DNA of 64,000 nucleotides from Wolfiporia cocos (GCA_029448655.1 JACCLO010000012.1:2294001-2358000), one strand, 5' to 3'; counted from the stretch's first letter, positions 1 through 12,603 are shown. The notes: generated by a model not told the origin, from the letters alone. Numbers and translations are program-made.

Positions 1-104
1 GGGCCGTCAATGGGGGCCCGGCCTGAGGTTTTGAAAAGCCAAGGCCGTCCAAAGCCGGGCCAAAGCCGGGGCTTTTGAGCCGGGCCGGGCCTGGCACATC
101 ACTA
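1..104. mobile_element. Right end of a GC-rich hAT-like non-autonomous element (partial)
   Basis: The segment ends in GGCACATCACTA, the same terminus as the complete element at 47975-48588, and has the same degenerate GCCGGGC-type subterminal repeats. The left end lies outside the window, so the 8-bp target duplication cannot be confirmed; its right copy would be bases 105-112. No coding potential is seen. Confidence 0.7.
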
Positions 105-237
105 TTCGTATGTATTTGTGTCACTTTCCTTCGCAATTTTTCGTGCCCAGACGCCTCCCACATAATGCGCGCACAAGATTGGATTGTGCACTTTAGCGGA
201 GAGTAGCTAATCCTGTACCGGTACTGTACTCGACGGG

Positions 238-1235
238 TGACACAAGCAACAAACTAGCACTCAACCGGGGGAAGGGGACTCGCTCAAAGGCGCCTTCCTG
301 ATCCCGGGACCACTAGCCGTCAAAGGCCAAGACAAGTCTGAGGTTTACGCTCAAGACTGCCTGGCATATATACTCCTAAACTATTTGTACATGTTTGTGT
401 ATGGTGGCTCAGAGGCCTCTACGTACTGGTATCTAACTGGCTATGAGCTATGTGCCGGTAATGGCATCGGAGCGCTGGGGTACGCGGTGATGTCCATGGC
501 GACGTAGCATATAAGGGTCGGATCAAAGGAATAGCCAATCAGTCGGGTTCGATCGGTGGTTCTCGTTGATCGTAGGTGTGCCGGTAATGGCGGGGTTCTA
601 AGTCCGTGATTGGGCGTGGTCTGCCACGATCAGGGGCTGGCTAGTACGGGCCGGGTGTAGCGTAGGTTGATCGGGCGTGGTCGGCTGCGATCGGGGTGTA
701 GCGCTCTGTGACTGGTAGGGTTCTCAGTCGTGCAGAGCCTGGAGGTATTATCCCTGCCTGTTGTACTCGTAGGTCAGGGTGCATACGGGGTATAGTATAG
801 TGTTTATGCCAGTAATGGCGAGTGTCCGTGCGGTAGGGACGCGAGGTGGCAGGTTTAGTGTTCTGGGTCACGTGCGAGTGTAGGTCGTGCCCCTAGTCGG
901 CGTATAGCGCATTGTACGGCGGCGGTTTAGCCTGGGTGTATGCGCAAGGCGTACCGTCGTGCTATCGTAGCCTGTTGGGCTCTAGGGGTCGACTCGTGAC
1001 TCTGTGGTTTAGGGACTAGGCAGCGTATGGCTCGTGCTGCCGGGACCTGGACTAAGTTTAGGGTTAGACTGCTGGTGGCCTGCTAGTGCCCGTAGTGTCC
1101 TGTATAGCGGAGGGCTTCTACTAGCGTTGCCGTGGGATTCCAGCTGGGCTTGGATAGAGTGCTGTAGCGTGCTTATGGCGTGAATGGGGTGTCAACCTAG
1201 GGTGTTCTACTAGGCTTTGAAATTGGCTTGTGACA
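238..1235 (-). mobile_element. Solo LTR, Ty3/gypsy family delta
   Basis: On the minus strand it starts TGTCACAAGCC and ends GCTTGTGTCA. It is flanked by a perfect 5-bp duplication ACGGG (233-237 and 1236-1240), and no internal region is present. It is homologous to the 5' LTR at 56492-57429. The minus strand keeps the self-primer block (329-339) complementary to the primer site of the full element. It is about 60 bp longer than the other copy, so the family has length variants. Confidence 0.92.
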
Positions 1236-1410
1236 ACGGGGTGCCGCCACCGTTTTTTTCCCCTTGACTCATTGTGTCATTACTGTGGTTGTAATCTGTA
1301 GTACATGTATCCATAAGTTTCTGTTTCGCATGCTCTCTGAGGATCTGTGTCTAGACTGTGCCTCCTGTTACTGCCACTGGTACTGCTGTGCTCGTTAGTC
1401 CTTCCATGAC

Positions 1411-1680
1411 TATGTCCATCCTCTTTAATCCTGCAAATAATAGATCCGTCCTCTTTGGTCCTGCAATCCACATTCCCGTCCTCTTGGGTCCTGCAAATAT
1501 GATTTCGGTCCTCTTTGATCCTGCAACAAACATGGCGGTCCTCATTTATCCTGCAAATAACATGTCGGCCCTCTTGGATCCTGCAATTAGTATTTCGGTC
1601 CTCGTTGACCCTACAAACTATATTGCGGTCCTCGCTGATCCTACAAAATATATTTCGATCCTCGTTGATCCTGCAAGTAC
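1411..1680. repeat. 30-bp minisatellite, nine tandem copies
   Basis: Nine consecutive 30-base units share the core GTCCTCnTTGATCCTGCAA. Because 30 is divisible by three, one plus-strand frame (1358-1738) stays open and codes a ten-residue repeat of the type VLxDPAxxxS. That open frame has no recognised domain and is probably a by-product of the repeat. A shorter array of the same unit lies at 49697-49830. Confidence 0.85.
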
Positions 1681-2189
1681 CCCGTGCGTAGTATCTGCTC
1701 GTATCTACGTATATCTACCGAGCTGCTATTTACAATAGTTAGCGGACTAGATTTGAGAGCTCGCGTTTTGCCGATGTGGAAGTAAGGTGCTACCGCTCCA
1801 TCAAAGTGACTATTGTCTCAACTTCGAGCACTATATGCTAGGGGTCAACGATCGTGGATCAAATGGGCATACGTGTTTATCAGATATATGCCTCTTTTTT
1901 TTGCAAGGGTATGTGCGCATTTGACGCTTTTTATGTCAGTATGCTGTGATTACTGAAGTGCTCTCGCAGCGGAATGATAGTCCTCTTCGCTCACATGTAC
2001 AGCCCCCACCTGTGGAGTCATGAAGTATGCCTTGCATGGTGGTTGTACCAGGCCATTATGTTCGAGGGGCTCCTCATCGCAGTCGAAGGCGTCTTCATTG
2101 TACGCAGTATGTCCACCGTCCTTGCACTGTCGTTCCCGATATGACATCCTCTGTCCGGTTTGTGCGATGTACGGCCACCACCGCGTGCT
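1681..2189. other. Minisatellite flank, no gene seen
   Basis: Bases 1681-1765 match the flank of the second minisatellite locus (49830-49925), so array and flank were copied as one unit. The rest of the stretch holds no supportable gene or element. Confidence 0.55.
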
Positions 2190-2672
2190 CATGGCGGTGA
2201 TCCTTGTCCTATATTTCGGCGAGATTGCTGCAATGATCGCATTGCTAACTGTCTCAACGATGGGGGTGCAGTTTGACCAGGAGTGTCTGATAGCGCGAGT
2301 TCCCCCTATATTCGCGGCTTACTGGTGCGCCATATTCTGCTTGATCGTTCTATGGGACGAGGTCTGAGGTGTAGTGCCCCTTCAAGGGTCGTGCAACTAG
2401 TATTTGAGACGTTCCTATTCGGCTTGATTATAATCAAGTTCTTCACAAGCGTTGGCAGACATCTTGACAAGCAACCCATCCTCTTCGTGATAGTTCGAGA
2501 CGGGATGTGGGCATACGCCATCATCTTTTGTGAGACCTCTCACCTGAGTACTATCGGTGCCTATGTTTCGCTGATATCCACAATGGGTTCAGTTGTGATG
2601 CTGCTCAATATGCTCGTGTACAACCTATTGAACAATGCTTACGCAGATACAGCTATCGAGTACGCACAGTAG
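2190..2672 (+). pseudogene. Decayed DUF6533/6534-like multi-pass membrane protein
   Basis: Two overlapping frames give pieces of a hydrophobic multi-helix protein. The first (to about 2367) has CLIARVPPIFAAYW. The second (from about 2390) has VFETFLFGLIIIKFF and then IVRDGMWAYAIIF, the order seen in the basidiomycete DUF6533/DUF6534 membrane proteins. The frame change between the pieces and the lack of an N-terminal methionine in context indicate a broken copy. The function of the intact family is unknown. A second decayed copy lies inverted at 3819-4369. The family assignment rests on motif recognition only. Confidence 0.5.
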
Positions 2673-3818
2673 TTATGTTTATTCTTCCTGTTACTGATCC
2701 TGATTGATATCTCACAGATGGCAGACTAATATCATCTCATTTGCGGTGAGTATCCTATGCCTTGGATGATTTCCAATTTTCTAATAGAGTGGAACTTACA
2801 AGGGCTCACATGTTCTGCTCAACATACGACGGGTCTCTGCAGAACGGAACTCATACGTTCCGTCGAGGTGGACAGCATATAGCGCAGATGCTGAGCTAAT
2901 CTTCTGTAATGAGACCCCAGCCGCGGTTTCTCCCAACGTCGAGCCAATAATGGACGCAAGTCAGTATGAATTGCGGGATATGCAGACTGACGAGCGCATG
3001 TCAGGCCATACTTGACAGCTCGGTGCTAAGCGCCACGCGTGTCGCGTTGGTTTGCAGTCCTTCGACTCCAATTCAGCTTTATGGTTTTAGGAGATCGAGC
3101 GACAAGTATGTTATAACTTCCTGTAACCTAATCACTCAGGTCCCACTGCGTATAATGTCGTTTGGCATATTCTCCAAGCAAATACTAATGGGAGCATGTA
3201 AAGACATGATCGTATTGTTGCTGAATTGTGTGACAGCGCTAAAATCTCCGTGTACCATGTTGTAGTCAGTCTCGCTCATCGCGGGTTTGTAGTTCAACAG
3301 CTAGTGTCATTGTTCTCCATTCCCAGCTGAGTAATACATCGTTGATGGACATCCAGATGGTGGCAGGGTCGGAAAATGTGTCGAAACAATCCAGATTGCG
3401 CGGCATCTTCCATATTGACAGTGTCTGGTTGTTAGACAGTGCATTAGATGTAGAGATATCATCAGTGCGAGAAGAACCCTTTAATAACAATCGTAGAACT
3501 TACACAATTTCCACGTCTGTATGCTAGCTTGAGATCTATCAGACTTCAATGGAGCGGCACGTTGATGAATGACAAGATGACCTCATTGGTTGGATTGTCT
3601 GAACGTCCTAATCTGTCTGCTCATTGACTTTCACCATCTCGACGTAACCTCGCCAAGAGTCGATTCTTCTGACTTCAGGTCTGGTATTCGACAATGCAGT
3701 AGCAGTTGAGCGTGTTGGAGTTCACCCGAAGATAGGGAATATACAGCGCCGGCAGCAAGTTCACCTTTTTTGAAAGTCATAAGTGAGTGCATGTGGCTCG
3801 GAAAGTGCTTCCCAGTGG
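2673..3818. other. Gene-poor stretch between two decayed membrane-protein copies
   Basis: Only short open frames of up to about 100 codons occur, with no recognisable motif, signal peptide or convincing intron set. Minus-strand frames near 3266-3490 have an F-box/LRR-like flavour, but this cannot be supported. Confidence 0.4.
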
Positions 3819-4369
3819 CTACGGGCGCGCATTTGGTAGCATTGCGATGAGCTCATGACCAGATATATGAGACCAATGCTGCCATGCGGAAGTGCTGTGT
3901 ACGGAAATGTATTGTCCAAACGCGTTGTGCATGAGCGTGTCGAGCAGCATCACAACTGAGTCCCTTTTGAATGATGCATAAATATCGGTCCCGGCCGTAT
4001 TACGCGGGATGAGGCCTTGAGGTCTCACTCGAAAGGTATTTGCCCATCACCAGTCACCCTGAATAAGTATGAAGAGGATGCCTGCTGTCACCTGTGAAGA
4101 ACGTGATAGTAATCAAGGCGAACAAACGTTTCATATACTAGTGACACAGCCCTGCAAGAAACATCTATGTCAGACCACGTCCATGTGGTACGGAGATAAC
4201 GGCGCACCAATAAGACCCATATGTGCGGAGGTGTCGCGATCAAGCACTCTGGGTTGAACCACGCCGCGATCTCTTTGAGACACAGTACAAGGATCATCGC
4301 CACGGACGCGTGCGGTAGCCGTGCATCGCGCAGATTGGGGGAAAATGTCATGTCTGGACTACAGTGCAT
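3819..4369 (-). pseudogene. Second decayed DUF6533-like membrane-protein copy, inverted
   Basis: The minus-strand frame from 4369 has MILVLCLKEIAA, then PECLIATPPHIW and VYETFVRLDYY, aligning in order with the copy at 2190-2672. A separate frame (4028-3819) supplies the later SVVMLLDTLMHNAF segment, which matches GSVVMLLNMLVYNLL of the other copy. Frameshifts and missing segments show it is not functional. The two copies face each other across about 1.2 kb, an inverted duplication. Confidence 0.45.
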
Positions 4370-6278
4370 TGGAGAGTGCTGAGTACACTGCGTGCGACGA
4401 AGACACCGTCAACGGCAATGAGAATGCCCTCAAACATGACGGTCTGGTATATCCACTATGCTTATGATCCCAGAGTTGGGTGTTGTACATCTTGGCGAAG
4501 ACGACAGCCACTCACTATGAGACAGTACATTGACGTTTACAACATTTTGATAAACGATAATTAAATGCGCACCTACCCTTGCAAAAGATGGGTCATGCGT
4601 CTGCTGAATGCGTATGCCCATTTAATCCGTGACCGATGTCTTCTGACAGTTGAGACGTGGACGCAGCGCATACTTGAACATCGCTAGCTTGTAGTGTGCT
4701 ATCTGTCAAGATAAAACTTACGAACGATCAACGGAATTCGCGCGGTTTGTTCAGCCAGTTTACATTTGCTGAGGAAGCGGATGCCGCTATCCTTCTTTGA
4801 TATGCGAGAATGCAAAAATCCTGATACTCTCAGAGGCGAGGAGAGATTGGATGATCCCGATAGACCTTGACTCTCTACGTGGCCCGCCGCGGTGTATACG
4901 CGTCAGCTGTTAGTGCATCAAACTGTTCATCAGTCGTCCATCAGCGTTCAACGTTGATCTGGATCTGTTCCGCATCCTTGGACTGAGACATACCCTGGGC
5001 CTTACACGAAGCGGTTGTTCGGAGCGATACTTCAGCAAACCTACGCCACAGTGCAGGTGGATGCCATCTATACCTAGGCCTGTCGCCCAAGAGAAGACAA
5101 TCAACATAATTTTCATGGTCAGTTGAATGCAGGGACTGACATCATTCTAGGACTAAAGAAGACATCTGCTTCACTATCCTGGTAACTGGTGAACCTGTCA
5201 CAGTGGACGCGAGAATGCCTATGTGTTAGTCCCGCGCGAGGACCGATATATCAGTGTCGCCAAGAAGCAATATCCAATTCCAATCGCATTGTCGTCTCGA
5301 CTAGGCTAGGCTTACGTCATTTCCTTGAACGATTGACACTACGCCGAGCTCATTGCAGCTTGCTCCGCTCCTGCATACCATCTGCAGAGCATGATCCCGC
5401 AGGATCATTAGCCGAGCGACGCCCATCACCGCCGCAGCATTGGACGGGACCCGACGCGGCGGAACTACTTTACTATGGCGGTGCAAACCTGTAGATCGGG
5501 CCATAGCCGCTAGCGCTTAGCGCTTAGGGGCCCATCGCAGGAAGCGCTGTTGCGCTCTGTCTAGAGAGGCGCGCTCAACTATTAATAGCCGTGCACAGGT
5601 TTCGGTACGTTGTCTTGGAGCCAGAGGGTATGCCACTATCTACACCGATCACACCACGTCCGATGAGATGAGCATCCCGTCATTAAGAGAGAGTCGCATG
5701 CAGGAAATAGCTCAGGTGTGCCTGAGCGATGCGGCGTATGCTTGCGTAGCGCGTTCCGTTAGTGCGTTTTATCCAAAATGAGAGTGTAGGCCCATACTGG
5801 CAAGTGCCTGTGAACGGTGACTGTCAATGGTTCGAAAGAGAGGCCCCTCGGCACCAACCGATTGTCCAGTGTCCATCAAACTGCTCGGTAGAAAACAAGT
5901 TATGGTGACCCCCAGACACTTCTCGACAATTGATGAACCATACATCATCATTACGAAGGACAACACACCCCAGCGCGACACAAAAAACACAGCTCATTAC
6001 GAGATCATACACACATCCCAGGGTAACAACAGCGCAAGACAACAACACGCCGGCACGAGCGCCACAGAAGCCACTCCGGAACAGAGGAGCCAGACGGAGA
6101 ACGTCGTCCGCACGAGCCATACAAGTCCGCACGGGCCATACAAGTCCGCACGCGCCACAGGCACAGCCACAGCCAGTCCACGCACGCGCCACAGGCCCAA
6201 GCACAAGCACGACCCAGTCCGACACGCCCGTGGCAGGCGCGCTTTCCCCCCACGCCCTGCGGGGCGCGCTCACACCGC
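4370..6278. other. No supportable gene
   Basis: Scattered short open frames only. One (5116-4910, minus) starts with a weakly hydrophobic MKIMLIVFSWATGLG but continues into low-complexity sequence, so it is not called. The 3' flank of the CFEM gene occupies the right end. Confidence 0.4.
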
Positions 6279-8626
6279 TCACATCGCGAGCACGGCGACC
6301 GCGCACGCGGCGACGGCCGCCAGCACGCCCGCGCCCGTGCGCGCGGCGCCGGACGACGTCGTCGTCGTCTGCGGCGGCGCGGTCACGACGACGGTCGACG
6401 AGGGCAGCGTCGTCGTCGACGACGCCGCGGACGAGAACGCGCTGGTCGGGAGCGACAGGCTGCTGAGCGCGAGCGTCGTCGCAGGCGTGGTGGACGCTGC
6501 CGAGGCGGTGGACGCGGGCGCGGCGGACGAGGGGGTGCTGAGTGAGGTTGACGGGGAGACAACGGAGGCGGAGGCGGAGGCGGAGCCACTCACGGTGACG
6601 GTGAGTGTGACGGAGGGCGGGGCTGTGTGTGGAGCATAGGGGGGGCAATGATGTGAGTAACACAGAAATAGCATAACAGAGGGAAGCGTACCCGAGCTCG
6701 GGAGAGAGGCGCTTGTGCTCGAGGCAGGCGCGGAGGAGGACGATGCCGGGGCAGAGGAAGATACGGAGGACGACGTTGAGTCCGTAGAGGACGCCGAGCC
6801 CGATGCCGATGAGGATGCAGATGCCGATGATGATGCCGATGAAGACGCAGATGCTGGTAGAAAGAAGTTGGTAAGCACGCCGACTCAGGCAATGACGAAG
6901 CAGTGAAGAGTGAAGAGGGAAACGTACATGACGCGGCCGAGGACGTGTCCGAAGCAGACGAAGACGACACACTCGCAGAAGACGTGGACGACGCGGAAGA
7001 CGTTACCGATGCTGATTTCATGACAGAACAAGAGGTTGATGAGAACACGCGCAAGGACAGAGGCGAGGCAGACGAAAATGCAAGGGCGAACCTGAAGAGG
7101 ACGCTGCGGAAGACGAAGAAGACGCCAATGTTGACGAAGAAGAAAATGTGGACGACACGAATGAAGTTGAGGACGGCGGGACTGAAGATGCGGCGACGGA
7201 AGACGTCACCGACTGCGACGCTGTCGAGGTCACGCCTGCCGACGACAAGGCAGGTACCGAAAGCGACGAGGCAGACGCGGACACGGACGAAGCAATCGAG
7301 GCTGGGAAGAAAAACGACGCAGGCAATATGAGGATCGAAAGATCGAAAGATCGAAAGTGAACGAATCGGAAATGCAGAGTGGGCGGAAATGAAGACGATG
7401 GAAGCGTGCTCGCCCATCCCATCAGCCTCTTCGGCACGCACCAAAATGGGCCACGTTCAATTAGAATGTAGCCCGATTTCGCGCACGCGCGACGCCACTC
7501 CAAGGATACCGAACTGCACTACGCCTCACTGGCCCCCTTCAAACCATGGGCGGCGCGCTATGCTGCACCACGACACGCCAGTCGCCCAGAGCAAAACATC
7601 CAAGTCCCTTGCGTCCGCCCATAGCAGACATCTCCAAGCGTCCGGAGGGCATGAGAGCGCGCGCATCGCCACCAATGTGTGCGATGATATGCGTCGCCCG
7701 CGCATGCAACACGAGCGCACGCTGGCCCATTCACGGTAAGGTGAACGTGTCCCGCGTGAAATTCACCGGGACGCATACAGCGACGCGCGTGCAGTGGCCA
7801 TGAAACCAGAGAGCAAGGGGACACGAGCGCGGTCGCGGCTCAGACGCGGACGCTGGCCGGGCATCTCAGCGCAGGAGGTGTGCAGGGTACGGCCAGCGCG
7901 ATTGGCTGGCCAAGTCGGGGCGCGCAGAGCTGCTGCCATCTGTGGAGGGACCCTCCACAGGGACCCGGCCACCTTCCCAGCATACGACGCGGAGGCGCGT
8001 GCACGGACGGAGGCGCGTGCGCCCCCGCGCGGGATTGGCCCGGGCAAGCTTTTCGGACAAATTGCGGAGAAGCCCTTGCGTGCGCCTCTGTCCCACGCCG
8101 TTGCGAGGGAGGAGGGCCCGGAGGGCTGCGCGTGGTGAGTGGGCGGACGGGGCGGAGGGTATATGCGCGGTGAAGAGAGCGGATGGAAAGGAGAGGGAGC
8201 GGACACGCAAAAGCGAACAAGACACGGCAGGAGGGGCAGAAGCAGGGTAATAGAGGGACACTCACATGGACCGGCACACACGCCGTCGAGGATGCTCATC
8301 GCGCTCGCGGCCTCCGTTGCGGTGCAGTTGCTCGTCACGCACGCCTGCGCGTCAGGCAGGAATGCACTCTTGAGACACGCGCAGCCCATGTCGCTGGCGG
8401 CGGCGGCGACGTCGTTAGCACCCGGTCGAGCAGACGCGGCAGAGAGGTGCACGTACAGGATGGAGCAGCCGACGGCGGTCGACGCGCCGATCGCGCACTG
8501 TGAGCCGCATTGGCTGAGGCCGGAGAGCTGGGCGTGCACAGCCGGGAGAAAGCCGACGACGAGCGCAAGAAGGAGGAGACGGAGCATCCGGCGGGCGGGC
8601 GCATCGACGAGTACGGAGGCAGACAT
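6279..8626 (-). CDS. CFEM-domain, Ser/Ala-rich GPI-anchored cell-wall protein
   Basis: Model: complement(join(6279..6622, 6692..6853, 6928..7011, 7092..7301, 8266..8393, 8457..8626)), 365 residues. Exons 1-2 code a signal peptide (MLRLLLLALVVGF core) and a complete CFEM domain with eight Cys, including the DMGCAC motif in which Asp precedes the Cys pair. Exons 3-5 are almost pure Ser/Ala/Thr and exon 6 ends in a hydrophobic tail (AAVAACAVAVLAM) typical of GPI attachment. Introns 2-5 are all phase 1, so exons 3, 4 and 5 (210, 84 and 162 nt) are interchangeable cassettes. CFEM proteins sit at the fungal surface; roles known in the family include haem/iron capture and adhesion. Intron 2 is about 960 bp, far longer than the others (63-80 bp), so an exon could be missed there. 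The start could also be Met at 8587. Confidence 0.8.
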
Positions 8627-9562
8627 GACGGGGTGGCTCGTCGGCGGTGGACGTCGAGGACAGAGACAAAGAGCTGGGCAGAGGGCAGCAGAGCGAGACG
8701 CGAAGACGATTCGCAGAGGTCTCGGCAAGGCAGCAGTTCAGCGGCTGGGCAGGTCGAGACAGCGCACTCTCGCCTTGAGGTCGACGTCAGTGCAGGCGTC
8801 GCTCGTCGTCACCAAGCGTGTAGGCAGGAGCGAGAGCAAGCACAAGCGGAAGCCGGATCATGACGAGAGTACATATATAGGGCAGGCCTCGGGCACAGAA
8901 GAAGGGAAGCGTGCGTGCGTGGATCACTTGACCGCGCTCGCCCGACGCGACGGACCCTGCCCCAGCGATCATCACGCCCGCCCATGTGCATTGCCGCGCG
9001 TGACTGGCGAGGCGGAGCATCAGGCGGCGAGAGTAGACATCAGACAGAGCTAGGGCCGCAAGTCACAAGGCATGCATGAGTGGGAACGGAGCCCGCTGAG
9101 AGCACATGCACTCCCTGCTGCGGAGGAGGTCGACAAAGCCGTCCGTTACAGTCTCGCGGCGAGCGACTGCGCACGCAGATTTGCCCGATCTTTGTGGCGC
9201 AATCTCCCGCGGCCATTCCCGCAACTAGCTCTGCGGCGTACGGCAGACTTGGTTGTGCAACTGAATTGTGATCCAGACCGTCGTGGTATATATGAACACC
9301 CGATGTCGCGCCACATTGACATTCTGAGCCATGAAATTGAATCGTACTTCCAATACCGCATCTCACAACAGTCTCGTCCTTCAAAGCTTCATGCCACGGA
9401 CCCTCGACTGCATAATATATCCCTTTCGACATTGTCCGATTATAGTCCACAAGGAAGCCATTATAAGTTCCAGCCTGGTTCGTCCTGAAAGCGGCCAGAA
9501 TGACTGATAGCTGCAGTCTGCCAAAACCTCGTGGTCCTGGATTCGTGGTTCATTGGGAAACA
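8627..9562. other. Upstream region of the CFEM gene
   Basis: A TATATA core lies at 8874-8879, about 250 bases before the CFEM start, and could serve either strand. The open frames further right (9040-9488) show no recognisable domain. Confidence 0.35.
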
Positions 9563-10575
9563 GTTGTACTACTAAGGATGGACACAGGTTGCAAAGCGGA
9601 CACAGGTTGCAAACTGGCTCACATAGCGAGAAGTAGTACGGGCTGGCCCCCTGAAATAATCATAACAATACCCATGCTTCTGATCTTGAAGTTGATGCCA
9701 AAATATTTTGCTATTTCCAAGTGACGGACACTGTAGAAAATCATTAGTGTCGCAAATGCCTCCAAGATTGTGAAATTCATGCATTGATTTCCAGATCTAA
9801 TCCGATCCAGTGATTGAAATGTCTCACTCTTCTTGGAGTAATGTAATATACATAATACCACTCTTATGATCAATCCCCGGTCCTCATTGTGGTACAGACT
9901 CTGTGTAGAATTACGGAACAATGTTCAAATGCAACAAAGCGCTGGTTCATTACCCAGAAAGGAAGTCACGCAATCTCACATATTCAAACTCCATTTCGGC
10001 CACTTCGGCATGTTGGTCACCTTGTCGCCGTGAGCTGGATGCGCTGTCTTCTCCTACAAGAACCCACATCAGCAATGCCTAAAGCCAAAGTTCTCAGCGG
10101 TCGAATTCGCAGAAATAGCGGTGGCGACACTTACTATCACTCCGCTTATCCCTTCTATTTGCCATCGAACATTGGCAGTGACTTATGAAGAGCATTTGCG
10201 CGCCGTTAGTTTGAACATATATCTGTTTTGGTTCTCGGTATCCTGACGGAGGTCTGATCATAAATCCTTCAGTGGCCTGAATCACGGTAAGACCTGCGTG
10301 CCGGTCAAGCCGGCTGACTGCCGCGATCTCGGCATGCGCGGCAGTGCGTGATGATCTGTGACATAATTTTGCAACCTCTGTCCATTTGACACCCTCCACT
10401 TGGAACGTCTCGCTCACTCGTTCAACATACGCATCCGTTGACATTATATTTTTGTCACATAGACAGGATACCTGGCTATCCATCTGAAAAGATCCGGTGG
10501 CAAACGGCGGCGCGCTGAATTTACTATCCACGACTTTCTGAAAGTTTTGCAACCTGTGTCCATCCTTAGTACAAC
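9563..10575. repeat. 1.0-kb segment bounded by a ~30-bp inverted repeat
   Basis: The left end (9563-9595) carries GTTGTACTA, a 3-base insert, then AGGATGGACACAGGTTGCAAA. The right end (10546-10575) is its reverse complement without the insert. A partial extra copy of GGACACAGGTTGCAAA follows at 9597-9612. The layout suggests a small DNA transposon, but no target duplication is clear. The minus-strand frame 10552-10094 (152 codons) is unrecognised. Confidence 0.5.
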
Positions 10576-11977
10576 AATATGGTCTTCGAAATGAATATCG
10601 AAGACATCAAACACTACTGTCAATGGCACGCGGCTCGTGAAATTAAGTTTGATGCGCTCGCAGCCCCGGCACTCTGTTAGCGCCCATGCCCATCACCGTG
10701 TGCTTTCATCGGACCGGTCACTTTGCGCAGTCACATCTGACCCAATGCGTGTTGACTCCTGCGAGAAAGACACGTTGCCTATTATAAGTTATGTCCAATA
10801 GGTGGCGGGGCGAGCGACACCAATCCAATCGAGCTTCGGCCCACCTCATGATACGAAGAATATTGTTACAGCGTGATAAGTATGCCTCATGAGTGAGTTT
10901 TCTTTCATCAGGCTAGGATTGTTGACCGAATTTACCTCATGGTACCTCCTGTAAGCGTCTAACACAGGGCGATACACGACATCTTTGTCGATTTTGTTGA
11001 GACTGCGGTGGGGTGGTGACATCTCGCAGCCAACTCGTATGTATAATGTTCTCTACGATCGTGTTCACGCAGCCATATCAATCATACCTTAACAGCAATG
11101 TGGCGGTGGACGTCTATGCCACCCTGCTTTGGAAGATCCATGATATGTGGACAGGACCCTAAGGCCATCACTGTCCGGTGCTGCATTCTGAGAGGTGAGC
11201 ACGTAATCTGGCCTTTTCTGTTACAGCAGATGACCTTAGCCGATTTGGCTGTGAAGCGGATATCGCTGCGTACGGTAGATATATCACGAACATGCTGACT
11301 CGGAGCATTGGAGCGATGGTAATATGGACGACATTAATTATAGGCTCAATTGGCTGCAGTCGACGTCAATGATAGCCCCTAATCTGTGCAGGATCACAGC
11401 CCCGGAAGGCGCCCATAACGTTCTGATTGATTACAATGGGCGTCTTCCAGAATTGCGAAGCTTCTCTACTGGCGTCGCTGCCAGGCCGCACCGCCATCAT
11501 CGACCAAAACGGGAAATATCCTTTCGTTGACGTGGTTCAGAAATCGCACCATATCACTTTATCCGGAATTTGAATGGCTGTAATGCCGGCTATCCATCAA
11601 CTTGAGTTTTCGTTGTATGTACCGAGGACGTATGACTAAGAATTGGTTGTACAAGGCGGAACCTGAACTTCATTCATATAAACGATCTGGCCGGAGGCAT
11701 GTTGTGCGACTTCGATGCCTTCTGGCTATACTTCTACAACTCTGCTAGCCTGGCTGTCCAGTCCTCGAGTGATTAGCGCTTTAGCACTCATCTAAATCTT
11801 GTCCGGCTACCAAGCATGCGCGTCGGATCCACTACTTTAATCATACAGCCATTCTGGAAACGGCTTTTGAGAAAGGCTATTGCGCTCAGAGGTGAGCACA
11901 TCAAATGAAAACAAAACATGATTGTAGTACTCACGCATACACCCGGTCAAGTCAAAGTGCGAATTAACTTTGCTTGG
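10576..11977. other. No supportable gene
   Basis: Short frames with occasional splice-like GTGAGC donors (near 11194 and 11891) hint at a decayed intron-bearing gene, but no domain can be named. Confidence 0.35.
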
Positions 11978-12141
11978 ATGCACAAAACTCCAGACTCGAT
12001 TCAGCCATCCTCGAAGTAGAGTTTCAGTCAATTATCTTAATCTGCCAACTGCCCTTCGCTTAAGAAATCGCAGTTGCGAGCTAGGTTTGCACGCAAATTA
12101 ATCTGCTAACTGCGGCAGATTAATCTACTGTGACAATAAAA

Positions 12142-12229
12142 TGGCACATCCCGGATTCGAACCAAGGACCTTAGCGCAGATGAGAAGAATTGCATCGCAG
12201 CATAATTAGCCGACTGAGCCATTGTGGCA
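12142..12229 (-). other. tRNA-like block, left arm
   Basis: The minus strand has an A-box-like TGGCTCAGTCGG (about 12210-12221) and a perfect B box GGTTCGAATCC (12153-12163), spaced as in a tRNA gene and followed by GGGATGTGCCA. The acceptor arm pairs poorly, so this is a tRNA-derived Pol III promoter-like block rather than a working tRNA gene. Confidence 0.6.
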
Positions 12230-12518
12230 ACAGGTACCATTGACCAATTAAAATATATATAACGCAAATTTTACACACAATTTTCGCAAATCATCAAGGC
12301 AACTAACTGCTACAACAAGCATACAGAAATCAATGATAGTGGTAGCTTGATTTACCATGCTTGACCTGGAGCAACTCACCATGGGAAAGCTGAATACACT
12401 GGAATCACAGGTCTTTAGAGGCAGATTCATTTGTATTTGTGTTATGGAAGATTTTAAACTGTGGAAATGAAGTTTACAAAATACTCTATATATTGCTTAA
12501 AATGGGGGCAACACCAGT

Positions 12519-12603
12519 TACACCGTAGCTCAGTTGGCTAATTACGCTGCAATGCTGTTATTCTCATCTTTGCTAAGGTCCTTGGTTCGAATCCGGGATG
12601 TGC
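12519..12603 (+). other. tRNA-like block, right arm
   Basis: The plus strand has TAGCTCAGTTGG (12526-12537) and the B box GGTTCGAATCC (12584-12594). It is the inverted partner of the left-arm block and diverges from it in the anticodon region. Confidence 0.6.

Noticed and set aside
5827..6639. Long plus-strand frame opposite the CFEM gene
   Set aside because: It is a mirror of the Ser-rich repeat exons; composition alone keeps it open.
12142..12603. Genuine tRNA genes in the hAT-like arms
   Set aside because: A and B boxes are good, but the acceptor stems do not pair well and no consistent anticodon stem could be drawn, so they are called tRNA-like only.
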